Shown piece after piece: positions 62,113 to 64,000 of a stretch of 64,000 nt of DNA. Position numbers and translations under genes: made by a program. The notes beneath the pieces are model-generated. The model had not been told where the DNA came from. It ran no database searches and saw only the letters and a list, made by a program, of their open reading frames with translations. This DNA comes from Motacilla alba alba (Eukaryota > Chordata > Aves > Passeriformes > Motacillidae). Each line of letters begins with the position of its first letter. Position 1 is the stretch's first letter. The stretch covers positions 16,240,149 to 16,304,148 of the forward strand of contig NC_052027.1 of assembly GCF_015832195.1 (NCBI RefSeq), written 5' to 3'.

Positions 62113-64000
62113 CAGCAGTGGTACTGGAGTCTTCTGTAGCGGGCATGGTCTGAGTAGAGACAGTTAATGAAAGTGAGGAAAACAGGAACAAATAAATGGT
62201 TTGTTTCTTGTTCAGTGTTTCTCAAATGATTCATGTTGGCAACACAACCTGAAGGGATGAAATTAATAAAGTCCAAAGTGTCTGTTCTTACACTTGCCAT
62301 GTGGGTGCTCAGAGGTAATAATGGTAATGGTGTTACATGGGTATAACTGCATTGTATGTTTGTTTTAAAAGGCTGGCAAAGAGCTCTTGGCTGTAAAGGG
62401 TTAGGATGTTCAAGGAATGCAACAGCAAGATTCCTTTTGCCTGAAGGCCTAGCTGCATGTTCAGCATCTCTCTAATCCTTTTCTCGTCCCTGGGCTGTGT
62501 TTCTTGACCTCCTTGGGGCATTTTGATCCCCAAGTGGAAACCCCAAATCTATTACTTGTCCATAACTGCCTGAGGGGGATATACCACTTAGAAAATCCTG
62601 GCACTTCCCTATGGAAACAGGGCAATGTGTGGAGAGACACAGGAACTGGACTTTTTGGCATGGGTGTCCCTACCAGGAGTCGCAGCCTGTGCTTGGCTGA
62701 TAGGGAATTTCTCCTCTCAGAAATTTCTGAGCTAGCAGAAATTACTATCATCTCTTTAGGGGCTATTTGCTGATGTTTAGCAAAAAAGCTTGTGGTCTCA
62801 GCTGTAGACCAGGTAGCTACTGCTGTGTGGGGGGTAAATAGCCTACCAGATTTGTCAGTAATTGTCCCCTCAGTCACTGGCAGTCACCTCTCAGCCAGAG
62901 AGCTGAACAGAAGCAATGGAGACAGAACCATCTCCATGCTCTGAGACATGTGTGCCAGCTCAGCCTGGGAGCTCAGCAGCAGCAAGGTGGACAGTAGGGC
63001 TTGGGCTGTGTCCCTGGGTGCCAGCAGAGCCCTCAGCCGAACCCTATTAGGCTGTTGGGATATTCCATAAAGGAAGAGGCAGTGGCTTTGCCTGCCTCTG
63101 AAGGAGTGAGCAGGACCAGGCAGCGGTTTGACACACCACCAGTTCTCCTGGCTGCCTGTGAGGAGACCAGGGAGCCCTGGGTGTGGGCACTGGGCTGGCT
63201 GAGGGAGGCACCCACCCACCCACCTGGAACACACAGGGCCCATTAAGAGTTAATGCCTACCATTAGAAATGAGCAGCAAGAGTTGGAGGGTTCAGAAGGA
63301 TGGCAGTGGGTGTGAAACACTCTAACATTCCCATTAATTTGAAATGTCTCCGTTCTGGCCAGAAAGAAGTGCCCAGATTTTTTAGTCAATATTAATTTTA
63401 CACTTGGCACCACAGGAGAGTGTGAACTGCTGAGTTCACAAAGGGCCCATCTAATAAACAGACAATAGAAAATCAGAAAAGCGAAGCTTGAGCTCACTTG
63501 CCTGGGCAATGAGAGTATAATAACCATGGGGGCTGCGGAGGGCAATGGAAAATTCTGAGCAGTAATGAGGAGTCACAGCAAGTGCCTGTGCCTGGGCTCG
63601 CTGGGCACAGGTAGGAGCCAGGAGAGAAGGTGGGATGGTGCAGCATTGTGTGGGGAGAAGGAAGGCTTGGATCAGGAATCAGAGACAGATGAGGAGGAGG
63701 ATATCACGTCACAGGTGTGCTATAGGAATGGAGGGCCAGATTAAAAAAGCAAATTATTCTCCTGCAAATGAATCCCAAGCCTGCTCTCCATCTGATTTCC
63801 TTTAGAAAAGGGTTTGACATTTTAGATGGGCTCCCACATGCATGACTGGTGCTTTTCAGCTCCCCTCTGCCCCTCCCTGTTTGATCACCTCTCCTTTAAA
63901 TGAACCTTTCCCATCTCCTGGTGGCCTGCAGTATAGCAGACATCAGGCTTTAAAAGCCACCCAGGTTAGCCAAGTGGATACTGCAGAAAGTAAGAGATGA
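62113..64000. other. Unique DNA, no gene seen
   Basis: Frames of 138, 119 and 100 codons on the minus strand overlap plus-strand frames and resemble nothing known. GC rises around 62900-63240, where a short CACCC run lies at about 63208-63221. No CpG island. Confidence 0.45.

Overview
The window looks like ordinary nuclear DNA from an amniote, most likely a bird. The evidence is indirect. I see several decayed CR1 LINE tails, a few very old MIR-like SINE relics and one solitary retroviral-type LTR, against a low overall repeat load and no Alu-, B1- or L1-like sequence. CpG is depleted except in one short island. No rRNA, tRNA, CRISPR array, operon or bacterial gene organisation is visible. 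A songbird is a guess, not a demonstration.

I find no protein-coding gene I can support. Nearly all open frames are under 130 codons, overlap on both strands and resemble no family I know. The two longest have simple explanations: 503 codons on the minus strand at 19153-20664 is a translated minisatellite, and 249 codons at 5572-6321 resembles nothing and is partly open on the other strand. The window is therefore read as intergenic or deep intronic DNA. An exon too short or diverged to see by eye cannot be excluded.

Layout: 0.3-0.7 kb, solo LTR with TATA box and polyadenylation signal. 0.7-7.8 kb, unique AT-rich DNA with a phased ATGCAT cluster near 2.55 kb. 7.8-16.2 kb, unique DNA with three MIR-like relics, one CR1 tail and a CpG-retaining element at 10.4 kb. 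19.27-20.75 kb, the most striking region: an octamer plus TATA pair, then exactly 65 tandem copies of an 18-bp GC-rich unit with no length change, then a 10-bp inverted repeat. 20.8-38.7 kb, unique DNA with simple repeats, two CR1 fragments and a degenerate 92-bp-spaced duplication. 38.74-39.12 kb, a small CpG island with a second minisatellite (six 25-bp units) ending at a donor-like GTAAGC, the best candidate for a broad promoter and first exon. 39.1-48.3 kb, unique DNA with a CR1 fragment and homopolymer tracts. 48.35-48.49 kb, a compact candidate TATA promoter with CCAAT, GATA and E-box motifs. 48.6-64 kb, unique DNA with one MIR-like relic, a short hairpin and a possible conserved element at 60.6 kb.

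If the window has function, it is probably regulatory or structural: two or three candidate start sites (19.3, 39.1 and 48.48 kb, all on the plus strand), an expandable tandem array and a few candidate conserved non-coding elements. No previously undescribed coding system was found.
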